Positions 39,101 through 52,507 are shown, counted from the stretch's first letter. The stretch is 64,000 nucleotides of DNA from Spirodela intermedia (GCA_902729315.2 LR746266.1:749001-813000), one strand, 5' to 3'. The notes: generated by a model not told the origin, from the letters alone. Made by a program: numbers and translations.

Positions 39101-42100
39101 ATCAGTTCAGGCGCTTCTCTGGCACGCTGACAATAGTTAGACAATAATCAATTTTGAGAGAGAGATAAGAATAGAGATTTAAAGTATTTACTTACTAAAA
39201 GAGTCCATTTTGACAAGTGCGAACCAATGGAAGAAAGACCCTTATTTCTGTGACGAATTCCAGCATCAAGAGTAGCCTCCAACTCAGAAAGCCGTGTTAA
39301 TACCTGAAATCGAATCAATCAGAAAATGCTGAGAATATGAGTTGTGCAACCACTAATAGCCAAACATGCAATCATAGAAAAGGACAACTGAAGTGCATGA
39401 GACAAAACAAACTTCAAAGATGTTGAACAAGAAAACCGCTATTGAAAATAGAATATGAATCAAACCACCAATTGGTTCAATGAAGACGGATATGATACAC
39501 TACTAAATGTGGCTAAAAATTCCAATGCGGGAAATTAACCTCTTAGTATAAATGTTTATTCTAAACCAAATTAGGTAATGTTGAATATTTTGCTTTTAAG
39601 TTTTCCGAAAACAGTATTATTACAGTTGTTGACCAAAGAAATAAAAGACCCACAAGTAATCTCTAATCCTTTATTTTGTACCATTACATTTTTTGATAGT
39701 CAGCCCACCATCAAAACATCGGCACATAGAAGAATATCAGACTTCTTTTCTGAAAGGTGAGTAATTAAACATAAATATAAAGCTCCTTTTCATTGACTGA
39801 TAAGTTCAACATATATAAATGGCGTGAGTTGTGATAAACAGAACTCGAAACCACATTTATAGATTCAAGTTGATACTCACAAGAATCTACTAAGTCAAAA
39901 AAGAAATACTGAGCACCATTGGAGGAACACATTTGCCTATCGACTGAAACGAAATCTATTTTTAAAATAATGCCACTTCAGAACCATTACAACGATCTTG
40001 AATGTAGCGGCACTTAAACTCTCTCTTTTTCACACAAACAAAACGAAGAAGAACAAGATTCGTTTCTCCATCTTTAAGATGAAAAACACAAGATAGTCAA
40101 CACTCCAACTTCAGTGTAAGGTATCCATTGTGCCATACAAATGCGGTAAAAGGTGTCAATCGATGACATAGTACCAGTGCATAGATGAGATCGTTTACCT
40201 CGCTTGTCATTTGCCTCTGTTTACTAATATCCTCTGGAACAGGGTAGCAATTGGCACCAAACGCAGCACATATTTTGACTATCTTAGATTTTGCTTGTTC
40301 CCCAGAAAAGTACACCACAAAGACTGTTTTTTCAACCTATGGTACAGAAAAGAAAATTGATGTATTAGATGGTCTGGTATGATAAGTTACCACAATCTCA
40401 GTATTTGACATGAAGACTGTATCTTTATATTCCTATAAATACTGTTGACTATCTTGTGTTTTTCACCTCTTGATCTTGGTGTTGACCATGAAACATGAAG
40501 ACTATATCTTTATATTCCTATAAATACCATTTCCACCTCTTGATCATGATAGCTCCAACACAACTCCATCATACTTTAAGCACTTTATTTGTTTTCAACA
40601 AAATGACAAGCATGAAAATATAGGAAAAGGCAACATACCATTTCTCCTGTCACTGGATCCATGACATGTTCCTCAGCTGGTGCCTGATGGAAAAACATAT
40701 TGCCTCTCGTAGCTCGAAAAAGCATTCGTTCGAATTTTAAAGACTTGGACTTGCAGATTATTCCGCTAATAAACCGCAAGCCAGCTTTGCTTGAAGGCTC
40801 AGGTTGCATTTCCTGAAGGATGCGTTATTAAGAACAATGGCATACAAATCCTTAACATCTAGACACAACGAAAATGTTTAATCACCTGTTCAAGCAGAGA
40901 CGCTCTGTCTCCATAATCCTCCGCAGTGTATAAATTTTCCTCCATCTCTCTCTCATGAGTTGACGTTTGATTTTGTGCTGAAACAAGGAAGCCACCTGCC
41001 TGGAATCAAACATATGAGAAGGCAACAGAACCAGTAATGGAAGATTCCCTGCAAATGATAATATGACATAAAAGAAGAACCAGTAAAAAAAGCAACAGGG
41101 AAACCTCTGCATGATTTCTGTGAGAGATGGATTTCAGAAGAACTAGAGAAAGGATATGCACACTCTCACAATGAATTTCAGAAACAAATAAAATTTTATG
41201 TTTAGGGGGAGATTTCAACTCCTGAAGGAAGGCTGTCTTCAAAAATGTGTTTCAAATGATCACAATGGCAAGACAAAGTATTCGAAGTGACATGTACGCA
41301 CCAAAGGAGCACCTAAATACTGTGCCTAAATCACAATGTTTGTATACCACCAAAAATGAAAATATAAATCATTCAAGATACATATTCTGCAAGCAATTAT
41401 AATCGTTGAAGGAAGGTCACAGCAAATATAAGAGAATATACCTTCAGTAGAACTAACTTGAATTCGAAGAGCTCATTGTACGATTGACGCAGTTTCTCAC
41501 TGTTTGCATTCATCTCAAGAAGTTCACTCTCGTGATCAGCCAGTTGTACCTAGAACACAGAAAAAATGGACAACTTTACTCAATTACTGGTTTCATTGTC
41601 ACATTATTATGCCATTAGAGGGAGATCTAGATATTAATAATTACCTCCAGCTCCTCCAAGTCAACATCAGATCGCAATGCAGGACGAGGAGTGGAAAGAA
41701 GACCGGCCTTGCTGATTTGATCCTTAAAAAAAATTAGCTTCCTTGACATCTCCCCACATCGCTTAACCTGTGGAATGTGCCCCAAGAAACACTTTAAAAA
41801 AAATACATCATGAAGACGAATTCCTTGATCAAGGAAAAAGATTAGTGAGGCTTTTAATAGCTTTAAAGATGAGTCAACATGTATGTAAAACTAGTAGCAA
41901 TAAAACATAGGGCCTGTGGGCAAAGGTTTCAATAGAAAAGCCATCTGATAAAGTTTTATGCACAAGGGATCAATAAAGTAGTACAGAAAGAGGAAGAAGT
42001 GCCCTAAGCTTTGAAGTAAAAACACTGAGCATTGCAAGTTTCCTTTCATGCTCTATGTAGATCGAATCTCTGCACACATAGTCTCAGGATTAATGCCAAA

Positions 42101-44835
42101 ATAAAGAATTAACCAGTATTAATAAAAAAACAAGAATCAATACAAAATATTCCGAAAAGAAATTTCTATCTCACGATTGTCCAGTAATGAACTGCAAATA
42201 ATTGAACTGGGTTTATTGCGATCCAAAATCTTCTCTGACTATAAATTGTCTAACCTATGAAATCATTAAAAAGGACATGCAAGCACTTAATGGAGCCCAT
42301 ACGCTTAAGCAACCAACAACTGAGAAATATTATCTCACCGATGTAAAATTGCATTTGTTGATATACGATGAATGTAACTTCAGAGCACCTAGATGTGAAA
42401 ATCCGTCCCTAAGGAAATGGAAATAGAATTTTCTATTGAGATCTCATCTGCTTGAGGACGTTCTAATGCACATTTAATGGCCCATCAGAAGCTCCTGATA
42501 AGTGGAGAATTTTCTCCATGCCATGTGATCAAGAAGTTAGGAGGACGCAAATACTAATTGGTTCATGCGACCAAAGTAAATTCCATTGACGCAAAAATAG
42601 GTCCCACATCTCATCAACTGGAAGGCACATTCACTTCAGATGTTTGTCCTGCCATAGTTGACAATGCAACCAGAATGCATGCCCTGAGAAGCCAGTGGTG
42701 GCAGAGTGGAGATTGTCTACAAGAGTGTATAACAATGAGTAATGGAGGAGAAACAAGCTGGACCGCTATGAACTACAAAAACCTTAAATTGTTTTAGTTT
42801 ATCATAAATAATATGCTTGTCAACATGAGTAGCATATAAGACCTGCGAATGCTCAGTTGGATCTTTCGTTTGTACCAATCATACTGGTTGACCGCTTTTT
42901 CCACTTATTGGATCACACTGCAGGCAAAACCATTCATGCTGAGAGCCATTAGTTGGGACCCCTGGTTGAACACTGTCCTCTAACAAATGAATATACTGGC
43001 AATGATGGCAAACCCTGATCCCATCTCTCCATGTCCTAACAAGTGGAAAAACGTAAAGATTTGGCCATCAAATTAATGGGAATACATGTGAGTTTTCCCC
43101 TAAGGCATGTGCTTTCCAGCTGAAAACAGAGCTAGGATCTCTTAAACGCCTCAAAGACCACCTTTAAGTACCCTGTCGAGAAAGCACCACAAACAGCATG
43201 CCCATTGAAATAAACCTGAGCGTCTAGAAAACATTAGTAGTGGAGAAACTACCAGCCCCTTGCCTACGACGAAGGACAAGAAACAACGAGACGCACAATT
43301 TCTGTAGGAAGTCTGGTTTTTCTCATGAGTTTTCTCATAAGAATTCCTAAAAGATTCGTCTAGAAAACTTTCTACCAAAAAAGACTGCTAAAAGTAACAT
43401 ATTATGAAATGTGTGCACAAATGGTGGAATGTTTTTTTATATCTCTTCAGTGGCAGGAGGTTTTTTCCATCGCCTGTTAAATCATCTGCTGAGCATGAGA
43501 TCATTAATAATTAAGTGAAGGAAGCCCAACAAAAGCCTCAAAGTACATGCTACTCAAGATGGTAAATACCTGGTTAGCAAACGTTCGTTGAAAAGGGCTC
43601 TTGTCTTTATTTAACTGTAAAAAATGAAAAATACAATAGAATTTTGAGAATTTACCAAGAATTCAATGAATAAGACAAAATCCCATAAACAATATGAAAA
43701 AGTTTATACCAAGGTGAAGAAAAAGTATTCATGTGAACGGTAGTATGAGACCAACAGAAGATGTAATTCATTCAAAAAACTGAAAAATCCCCAAAATGTG
43801 CAGAAATCCATTTACTATGGAGAGGTGGAATCTATGGTGTCTATGACAGAGATAAACTTTGACAAGAGACTCAGATGAAAAGGCATCAGTTATATATTTT
43901 TTATAAAACATTATTCCAGTAGATGCCCATATGCGTGAAAATATAACAGCAACAAGAAATATAACTACTTGACAGTGCTAATAAATGAATGATACGCATG
44001 GTTCTGTTTACATTGCACATGATCCACAATGATTTCAGAGAAATAACTTGTCTCTGTGTATAGATCTGGTAATCAATCGAAAAGGCAGAAAAAAATGAAC
44101 CAGGGGCATGGTTCTGCTGCCATTTCAATGACAGCTGATCAGGCTCATTGGTTGATAGTTATCATTTTGACCGGTTGATTGGCCAAAGAGAAACACCATC
44201 ACAGTGAATGACCAATATTTATCTCCTTTAATTATAATTTAATTTTAAAATTATTGCCCATGTATCTATTTTATTAGTTAAAGAACTGTCAAGTAGGTTC
44301 TACGATGCCTAATGAGTCAGAAAATTTGCCTTCGGAACTTACAATTGAAAATATGCGCATGCCTTTCATTCTAAGTTATTACCAACTCTGAAGGAATTCA
44401 GGTAAAACTAGTTATCCACGGACAACCTCGACCTACTTATTTCACCACACGTTGTCTAAAATTGTCACTGATGAGATCTACAGCTCCCTGAAAATAAATT
44501 TCGTAACGTCGACGGAGTGAACATAGCTCTCTAAAAATAGATAACGTGATAGATCTCGACGAATTTAAAATAAGGAACGCAAGAAAGTTCAGCCGCAACG
44601 AATTCGACGAGAAAAAGGGAAGAAAACGAATGTCCGATTCAAAACAGTTCAGCATATTTAACCCGGCATTCGTGCATTTTCAAAAATCTCTTACATCTTT
44701 GAATTGGAGCAGTCCGAGATCCCCGAGGTATGTAATCGCCCTGTGGGCGGACTCGACGGGCATGATGAGCTGAACGAAGATCATCTTCTCGGAGCGAAGG
44801 TGATCCATGGGCGGCAACTTGTCGAAGATCCTCAT
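34634..44835 (-). CDS. VHA-a1: V-type proton ATPase subunit a, VHA-a1-like
   Basis: The membrane stator and proton half-channel subunit of the V-ATPase. Eighteen exons: 44835-44695, 43614-43570, 41767-41645, 41549-41442, 40999-40886, 40812-40639, 40336-40199, 39303-39196, 39041-38934, 38846-38698, 38189-38036, 37142-36982, 36428-36222, 35916-35733, 35458-35375, 35286-35093, 35006-34947 and 34844-34634. All have GT-AG introns in matching phase and add up to 820 aa plus stop, the family length. The N-terminal half has the cytosolic domain ([30 protein letters not shown]). The C-terminal half has the membrane helices ([33 protein letters not shown]). The conserved [18 protein letters not shown] holds the arginine needed for proton transport. 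The N-terminal [13 protein letters not shown] is like the a1 isoform of the trans-Golgi/early endosome; that isoform call is inference. An in-frame ATG exists upstream (44988) but adds an Arg-rich non-family leader. Confidence 0.95.
36146..36174 (+). repeat. (CT)n microsatellite in a VHA-a intron
   Basis: About 29 bp of CT; a purine run in VHA-a sense. Similar GA runs lie in the same gene at about 35049-35080 and 35305-35330. Confidence 0.95.
40409..40545 (+). repeat. Tandem duplication in a VHA-a intron
   Basis: A unit that starts ACATGAAGACTRTATC and ends CACCTCTTGATC occurs at 40409-40475 and again at 40493-40545, with about 84 bp between starts. The second copy has an internal deletion of about 14 bp. 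Confidence 0.8.
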
Positions 44836-45523
44836 CCTCTCGATCTGCGGGAGGAAGCGAAGACGAGAGAAGGGCGATCGGGATCTGCGACCTCCCCCAC
44901 GGGATTCAGATCTGAGAAGTGCCCTCGGGCTCCTCCAGTCTCCTGCTCCCTCTCCCAACGGCCATGAGAAGCGGAAAATTCCCGTCACTCTCCCCAGACG
45001 GCCAACGCGGTGCCTCGTGCCTGTATATTCTGATTAAAGGGTGATGCCCCTTGATTTCCTTAAAATCGCAAAATTGCCCTCCGTTTGTGACCAATAGTTC
45101 TCCATTAAGATAACAGATTACCCTTCACGTTTCTAGAAACTACCATAACAGCCATGTCAGCATCGTACCCGGGCCGGGCCCGGGACTTGTTTAAAATCCC
45201 ATCTATATGACTCGGCGCTTTATATCGGGCCTAAAACCTTGTAAATGCGCGCTTTTTTTAATAGGACTATCACACAGAGCGACCCGCTTAAGCAACGGGC
45301 CGAGCAGAAAAAGTGTTTCGGGCTTTTTGTGATACGCGGGGTTGCAAGTGTAATCAGATCCTTAATAACGCCTCAGCAGGCTTTTAGGACTAATTGTGTG
45401 GCAGCATTCAGATGGCCGCCATTCTTCCATTCTTCCATTCTTCCTCTTCTCTTGCAAGGGGCCGCGTCTCTATCCCCATCGCTCCACATCACCTTCCGTT
45501 GGCCGACGACCGATCGTCTCCAT
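44836..45523. promoter_or_regulatory. Shared upstream region of divergent VHA-a and DCAF8-like genes
   Basis: 688 bp separate the two start codons. It contains CCAAT (near 45091) and a GC block of CCCGGGCC/GGGCCCGGG type near 45168-45184. GGGCCT and GGGCC words, common in promoters of plant housekeeping genes, are also seen. No TATA box is obvious for either gene. Co-regulation is inference. Confidence 0.5.
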
Positions 45524-48500
45524 ATGGAAAACTTCAGGGAATGCTCTCCGGGAAGTGGTTTCTTGGAGGTCCGGGAGAGAGAATTGGGTTTATGTCGACC
45601 TGTTGTCTTCACGCGTCGAGCCGGTGGCTCTGAGGTTTCCCAAATTTTCAATTGTTTGTTTAATTTTCCTGAGTTTTCCCGAGCCTGAGTTTAGATGTGC
45701 AAAGTTAATTTTATGCCGATGTTATGATTTAACGCACTTTTTAGTACTATGTTTGGATCGACTGCTCAGTGGAGTTGGAAATGTTTAGGGATTCGGTCAG
45801 TGATGTATTGCCGCGGTCACGGTACTCATTTCACAACAGCATATTCAACGTTGGCGTCGGAATATTGTGCTAAAATTGGATGTTATTATCATCATCTTTT
45901 AAATGATAATTACAATGATCTTCTCATAATCAATGTAACTGTCTCTGCAGCTGCAGCCGAAGTTCTTAAATTGCACCTGTGTGTATTCTACGGGCTAAAA
46001 CGTTACTTTCCTCATCGTTTTCGGATGAGACGATGGTTTTGTTTTTTGTTTCCCTGCTTGTGTACTAGTTGAGACAGAGATGTTCTCATATGCTATTTCC
46101 GAACTCTTTCTTTTCTATATTTCTCATTCAAAAGTCCAAGAATCCTTTTGGACGTTCTTCATTACTTTTACGAGGTTACGTTATGTTCATGGAGCTTTTC
46201 CTTCCCTTTACTGGTTTTCCAAGATTTTTTATGGAGTTTTATCCAAAACTATGTTCATCTGGTGGTTGCATCACTCAGTATGCAAAATTGGAGTCATAGA
46301 CTTGCTCCTGTAGTGTACGTGATGACAGATGTCTGTGGTAGATAGGCGATGGGGCCTTTATCTTCTCCAATCAGTTATCAAATGATCCATGGGCTTGTAA
46401 AAGTGGATCTACTGAGGGCATCGATTGGATCAATAGCAGTACATATCTGTAGGGCGATGATGTCACTTAGTGGAGTGTAAGTATTCTTTTATATTTGAGG
46501 AGGAAGTAGTTGTTTTTTCATCTTCCATCTGGGTATCTGTGATTTGGAGGACAAGGAATACACAGGTAATTGAATCGATGTGCAGCATAATGAAGTGAAT
46601 GCTCTGTGCAAAGCTTCCTTCTTCCTTTGCTGATCAAAGGTGAAACTGGGGAAGGATTTCTAATATTCGATGTGGGATGATTCCTGGGCTAATAATATGC
46701 TAGACTTGACTGAAGTTTTTGCATAGTTATTTTTCATCATCAATGTGGGACACTGGACAAATTTGATGGAGATGAATTTATCGTCCATTCATGATAATCC
46801 ATCTGTGTGGACACCACATTAGGCAAACCTTTATGTCCCCTAGACCCCTTCTCTCTTTGAGAGAAAATTGGTTTCAGGTTGTGTGTAAGCCTTGAAGGTG
46901 GGTAATGCAAGAGAGCGAAACTAATTATGATGCCTTATCTTCAGATCTACTGAATTGTCCATTCCATGCTTAAGAACAGATACTTCTTTGTTATAAAAGA
47001 AAGCGAAACTAAAAATCTACTTCTTTTGCATCTAGAAGACAGATAATCTTGAATGTTGAGATTGAATCACAGACTAATAATTTTGCTTTCAAGGATGCCT
47101 CTTTTCTTCCTCTTCATGAAATGAATATTGCTTGATTTGATGAAACATCGTTCAGTTAGCTTCATTAAATATGCTTCAAAATGATTGATTACTTACACAT
47201 TTATTTTGTTGGGCAGACACTTGTGAAGCGGCTTAATTTGTATGCAAAGCTAAAGGGACATGAAGGTTGTGTAAATACGGTGCATTTTAATCCTTCTGGC
47301 GACTTACTTGCCTCAGGTTCTGACGACAAACAAGTAATATTCTGGAATTGGGCAGTTAAGAGTAAAAAGCTCTCATATCATTCTGGTCACAGTGACAATG
47401 TTTTCCAGGCAAGAATCATGCCATTCACAGATGACAAAAAAGTGATAACTTCGGCTGCTGATGGGCAGGTTGGTCTTATCTGTTGCTTGTAATTTTCTAA
47501 TTTCTTGAATTTTTTCAATGACTTTTATGGCAAAAGATGTTGACCTACCTGGAGAAGAAGTGGTGAGCTGAACATTAGCATTCTGATATGTGTTTTTCTC
47601 AAAGGTTTTAATTTGATATGTTACTAGAATAATAATAATAATAGCATGTATCAATGTTGTAAGGGTGACGGGCGTTTGATGTTTCATTCCTGGCACATCA
47701 GCCGTAAATTTGCTTTCCTTTGTCTATTTTTTTATGGACTTTATTTCTAAAGATTATTTTAATTTGATTCAAACTAAGAGTTATTCATTCTGTTGACGCT
47801 CATCCCTCAAAAAACTATTATTGTTACGTCATTGAAATATAACCTTTTTCCGTGTGTTATCCTCAATAGTTCATGCTGGACTTTTATAGCTGGAACGTGT
47901 ACTGGATGTTCTCTTTAATAACAGCCAACTTATAAGATTCCTACCTGTCCTCTAGCGTCCAAGTATATTTAAAGATGACGATCATCAATCATATTGTTCA
48001 AATCATATGATTTAGAGAGTGAAAACCTGAGGTTTGTGAGCATCAGGTGTCCATTGATGGAGCTAAGATTACTTGAGTTGGCAATGTCGTCGATTAGGAT
48101 CTATTTTCAAATTCCCATAGCTTAGAACAAGCCGTCTGGAAATTTAAACACAAAATAATTAAACTGTGGAAAGTATTGCGTTTCTGTAAGAAGTATTTGG
48201 CGAACGGCATTGCCTCCTCTTGAACCTGGTTCGCCCTGCCCCTGTGATTATCCTCCCAAAAATATTCTGGAATAACGTACGCCTCTATGAAGTCAGTTCT
48301 TCAGTTCTGTCCCAGTCACCAGATATTACAGCAATTATCAGCCAACCTAGACTCCCACGACCCTGAACGAGACCGTGGTTCTGAACAGTCATTCCCTTTT
48401 GTGCAGGTCAGAGTTGGCCAGATATCAGACGATGGACGTGTCCACACAAAAAAGCTTGGAACCCATCAAGGGCGTGCCCACAAACTGGCCATAGAACCTG

Positions 48501-49637
48501 GCAGCCCTTATATATTCTACAGCTGCGGAGAGGATGGATATGTACAGCATGTAGGCCACTGAATCCACAACCTTCACTCTGCGTTCCCCTCCTTCCCTCC
48601 CAAAGAGATTGGTTTTCTATCACCAGGTGTTTAGATTCTCCACGCTTGATCTTTGCAGTTTGATCTACGAAGCACTTCTGCTACAAAGCTTTTCTTGTGC
48701 TCTTCACCGACAGAAAGCAGAAGACCCGTCGGATTGAATGCGATCGTGATGGATCCTCGCAACCCACATTATTTCTCTGTTGGTGGCCTTGATGAATACG
48801 CCCGAGTCTATGACATAAGAAATTACCGGTGGGATTCAACAGTAGATGGTGATCATCCCGTGAATAAATTCAGCCCTCGCCACCTGACAGACTCTGCGAA
48901 GGTCAACATCACCGGCCTGGCCTACTCAAGAAAGAGTGAGCTCCTCGTCTCCTACAATGATGAGCTCATATATCTCTTTCCGAAAGATATGGACGCCAGC
49001 CAAGACCCCCAGGTGTACTCGGGCCACAGAAATTCCCAAACAGTGAAAGGGGTGAGCTTCTTCGGCCCCAATGACGAGTATGTTGTGAGTGGATCGGACT
49101 GTGGGCATGTGTTCGTATGGAAGAAGAAGGGGGGCGAGCTTGTCCGTCTGATGGTTGGTGATAAGAACATTGTGAACTGCATCGAACCCCACCCTCACGT
49201 CCCCTTTCTTGCCACCAGCGGGTTAGAGAAGAACATAAAGCTCTGGATGCCCATAGCCAAGAAGGCCGGTCCCGCCCTACCAAGCAACGTGGAAGAGGTG
49301 AAACCATCGATGTATATTGATTTTGTGGCCAAGTTTGCGATGTTCATCATGCTTTCTGATTCAATCATGCGGCTTGCAGATCATGGAGTTGAACAAGCGG
49401 GGAAGAGAAGATCACCCCCGGATAACTCTCTCCCCCGATGTCATAATGCATGTCCTCAGGTTGCAGAGGAGGCGGGCATTAGCTTTCATTGAGCGGAGGG
49501 AGCCTGGCTCCGCCGCTGACAATGATGATGATGATGATGATGGTGATGATGAAGGAGAGGCGTTCATTCTGGGATTCACAGAGAGCGACGATGCCTCTGG
49601 AGCAGAGTTCAACCCCAGCGGCTGTTCCATTTGCTGA
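45524..49637 (+). CDS. DCAF8-like WD40 protein (CUL4-DDB1 substrate receptor type)
   Basis: A WD40 propeller of the DCAF8/WDTC family, whose members present substrates to CUL4-DDB1 ubiquitin ligases. Exons 45524-45634, 47217-47468, 48407-48550, 48659-49297 and 49380-49637 join in phase 0 into 467 aa. The N-terminus has a short family segment (GFLEVRERELGL) followed by TLVKRL. WD repeats include GHEGCVNTVHFNPSGDLLAS, SGHSDNVFQARIMPF, LNAIVMDPRNPHYF and VSGSDCGHVFVWKKKGG. Two WDxR-like boxes (FDLR, YDIR) could contact DDB1. The C-terminal part (LSPDVIMHVLRLQRR, then an acidic stretch and GCSIC) matches the plant family in length and order. The Asp run is encoded by a GAT repeat. The start ATG gives a first exon that aligns with the family N-terminus; the ORF is also open upstream, without family similarity. 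Confidence 0.93.
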
Positions 49638-50313
49638 GCGGTCCAGAGCGGCTGCCAAGTAAGCTCCTTGCCGGCTTCTCTTCCATTGTATATTATTTGC
49701 TAGTTTTAATGAAGCTTGTTTACTCCTAGAAGTTTACATAGCTGTAGGTTTTCCCGATCTAGAAAAAGAAAACAAAAACAAAAATTGCCCACGTCAAAAC
49801 CATTTGTGTAACCCGAATAAACCATCTGTACAGCCATTTTGGTAGAAAAATAAAAGCCACTGCTTGGGACGCCAATCAATGCGCCTGGTGAGCCTGGAAA
49901 CCTGACCCATGTTTGCCTAGCTCGAGGTCTAAAACCCTCATCTGGAGAGAGAAAACAAACCCGGGCTTCGAAAGGGCCGTCCAGCAGCAGGAGGGGTGCC
50001 AATAGACTGAACAATCTTGGAAGGTTGAACCAGGTCTCCACTGGCTTGTGTGGTCTACGAATGATCATGGCTACCCAGATAGACTCCAAATCTCCACTCT
50101 AGAAAGAGAACCCAGGCCAGAAACCGTAAGTTCCTCAATTTCATCCTTCCGAACCACATCACATCCACACATCACAATTACAGGCATTACCCGCAACACC
50201 CAATCCGTGGAAAAGCCCATGCAAGAGAAAGAGTCCAGCCCAAAAGTAACCAGAGAGAGAGGGAGAGGGATACGCTTGGAGTAACACCAGACCGTCGCCT
50301 CAGCCGGAGCCTG
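49638..50313. other. Spacer between the convergent DCAF8-like and IQD genes
   Basis: Contains both 3' flanks. No gene recognised. The minus-strand frame 50089-49706 has no known domain. Confidence 0.5.
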
Positions 50314-52507
50314 CTACCGGCCACTGCCAACGCCGCCGTTGCCGGCGGTGAGCTCCGTGTGGTTCAGAATCCTCCTCGCCGCCACCGTAAGGTCCACCCT
50401 GGGCGGCCCCGAGTGCCGCCTCCCCCCCCCGGCCGGCGACGGGCTGCACTGAAAAGACAGGCGCTTCTTCACCGAGCCGGCGGAGCCCCCTCTCTCCGGG
50501 GTCTCCACGTTCTCGCTCGCCGGGCTCTGCAACCGCGACTTTGCCCTGGCGGACGCCGTCGGCGCCATGTAACCCGGGACGGCGGGGGAGCTCGCCAGGC
50601 TCTCGTCATCGCGCACAGAGGAGCCCGCAATGCTGTGCCGCCTCGTCCTCTCCGACTGCGCGCTGGCAAAGCTCCTCGAGTCCTCCTCCGGGGGACTCGC
50701 CGGCCTCGCCCTCCCGCCACGGGGCGTAAAGGGGGACCGGCGACTGGGCGGCCGACTCGTCCTCGGCGCCGCCAGCGAGTCCCGTCGGGCGGCGAAGGCC
50801 TTGGCGATCTCGCCGGCGCTGAGGCTGCCGGCCCTCACCGAGCCGGCCTCGGCCTCCTTCTCCGCCAAGGTCCGCCCTTCCCACGGCCTCGCCGCCATCC
50901 ACCGCTCCACCCAGCTCCAGCCCCACTGCGGGTTCCCCGGCTCGGTGAACGTCGGGTTCGCCGACTTCGAGCTGCCCTTTCCCTGCGGCAGGGCCAAAGA
51001 ATGATGATGACAATGATGACGGTGGTGGTGGTGGTGGTGGTGGTGGTGGTGATGATGATCGCGCTTACCTGATGAGAGAAGGCGTATGCCAGAGCCCTCT
51101 CCCTCCTCATAGCCGCCTCATGCTTGCTCAGCATGCTCGCCTCGATCTGCTCCTTGGACTGCAGGCTGTCGTCCCAGTCCTCCCCAATCTGTAACCGGAT
51201 TCAAGGTGAGAACCCTCCATAGAAATCGAATGGAGAATTAAGTTCTGTATGAAGACCGAATCTCTGCTACTGTGGTGAGGGGCTTACAGAGGCTCTTAGC
51301 GCTTCGAGCTCTCTCTCCTGCTTGAGCTGGAGCTGCCGCTGGAAGGTCTGGTTCTCCTCCAGCATCCGGACCCTTCTGGAGCGGATCTGGGACTGGACTC
51401 TAGCGAGGGTCTGCATGCAGCGCAGCGTGGTGGTGGTCTGGCGCTTGATGGCGCTGCTGCCCATCAGCAACCTCAGGCGAACCAGCCCCCTCAAGGCCCG
51501 CAGCGCTCTCCTCGCCTGAGAAATGAAGTAGAGGCGTCGGCTTTACATGAACCCACCGCGGAATTCGATGCAAAGATGGATCTGTTTCATCAGAACTAGT
51601 GTTTTGGAAGAAAATTTTCTATTTTTCCTGATATGGGTCTCACGCTGTGAGTTTCGGCAGAATTATCCTCGTAATGGGTATTCTTCTCTGCAACTAAATA
51701 TCCTAAACTAAAAATAAAATAAAATAAAATAAAAAATTCCTAAACTGGGAAAAAACAAATCAACCCAGGATGCTTTCCTGCGAGAGAGAGATCTCAGGGA
51801 AGAGAGAAGGTGAGAAATATTGATAGGAAATGGGTCCATTTCAGGCGGGAGAGTTTCTGTTATCTCATTAATATTTTCTGGCTGGCTTCAGTTCTTGATG
51901 AAGATTCCTATCGAATTAATTTCTCAAATGCAGCAGCAAAATCGGGAGAACCAGATCTCGATTGATCATGGATCGGAGAAAGAAGCTAACTTCGGGTTTA
52001 AAGTCCTCAAAAGGGGGGATGGTTACCAGGTATCCTCTGAAGGCTGTCTGGATCTTGATTGCTGCAATCTCCTCCTTGGATTTGCCGAGGAACTTGGTGG
52101 AGCTGGCGGTGAGGCGGACGACCTCGGCGGCCGCCTGAGCTGCGACGACCGCGGCCTCGGCGGCCGCCGCCGCCGCAGAGGCGACGGAGTAGACGTGGTT
52201 GCTATCTGCTTCTGTCAATTTGACCTGCTCGGCAGGAACGCGAGGCGGCGGCGCCGCAGCCGGTGTCTCAGAAGCCGCCTCCAAGGAAGAAGATGGCGGG
52301 TCCGTGCGCTTGGATTTCCCGAAACCCCATTTGTTCTTGAATTTTTGGCTCTTCTGAGATCAGATTAACGGAATATGAGAAATCAATTCGGAGACCGAAC
52401 AAAGAAAGAAAGGCTCTTTTTTACTCAACCTGTTCGTTCTTCTTCTCCTTCGATTCCGGGCTGAAGACCTTCTTCACGGCTCCGAACCAGGACCCTTTCT
52501 TCCCCAT
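50314..52507 (-). CDS. IQ-domain (IQD) calmodulin-binding protein
   Basis: IQD proteins are plant scaffolds that bind calmodulin and microtubules or membranes. Exons 52507-52430, 52353-52027, 51515-51288, 51188-51069 and 50982-50314 join in phase 0 to 473 aa. The N-terminus MGKKGSWFGAVKKVFSPESK is typical. The IQ region AAIKIQTAFRGYLARRALRAL is split by a phase-0 intron after GYL, a hallmark of the family. Other family segments are KRQTTTTLRCMQTLARVQSQ, SKHEAAMRRERALAYAFSHQ and WGWSWVERWMAARPWE. The C-terminal exon is rich in Arg, Ser and Pro and has the DUF4005-like YMAPTASARAK segment. An Ala-rich stretch lies just before the IQ motifs. It diverges from RH42 with 1.47 kb between starts. Confidence 0.95.
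50983..51068 (-). repeat. Microsatellite-filled 86-bp IQD intron
   Basis: Most of this last intron is ATG/TGA and GTG trinucleotide-type repeat on the plus strand, so CAT and CAC repeats in IQD sense. Canonical splice ends remain (GTAAGC ... CCGCAG). Confidence 0.85.

Noticed and set aside
44836-44988. N-terminal extension of VHA-a from an upstream in-frame ATG
   Set aside because: The Arg-rich leader does not resemble the family N-terminus, while the ATG at 44835 gives the a1-type start.
50359-51072. Plus-strand 237-codon frame opposite the last IQD exon
   Set aside because: It is the antisense of GC-rich IQD coding sequence and has an Arg/Pro-rich composition typical of a shadow frame.
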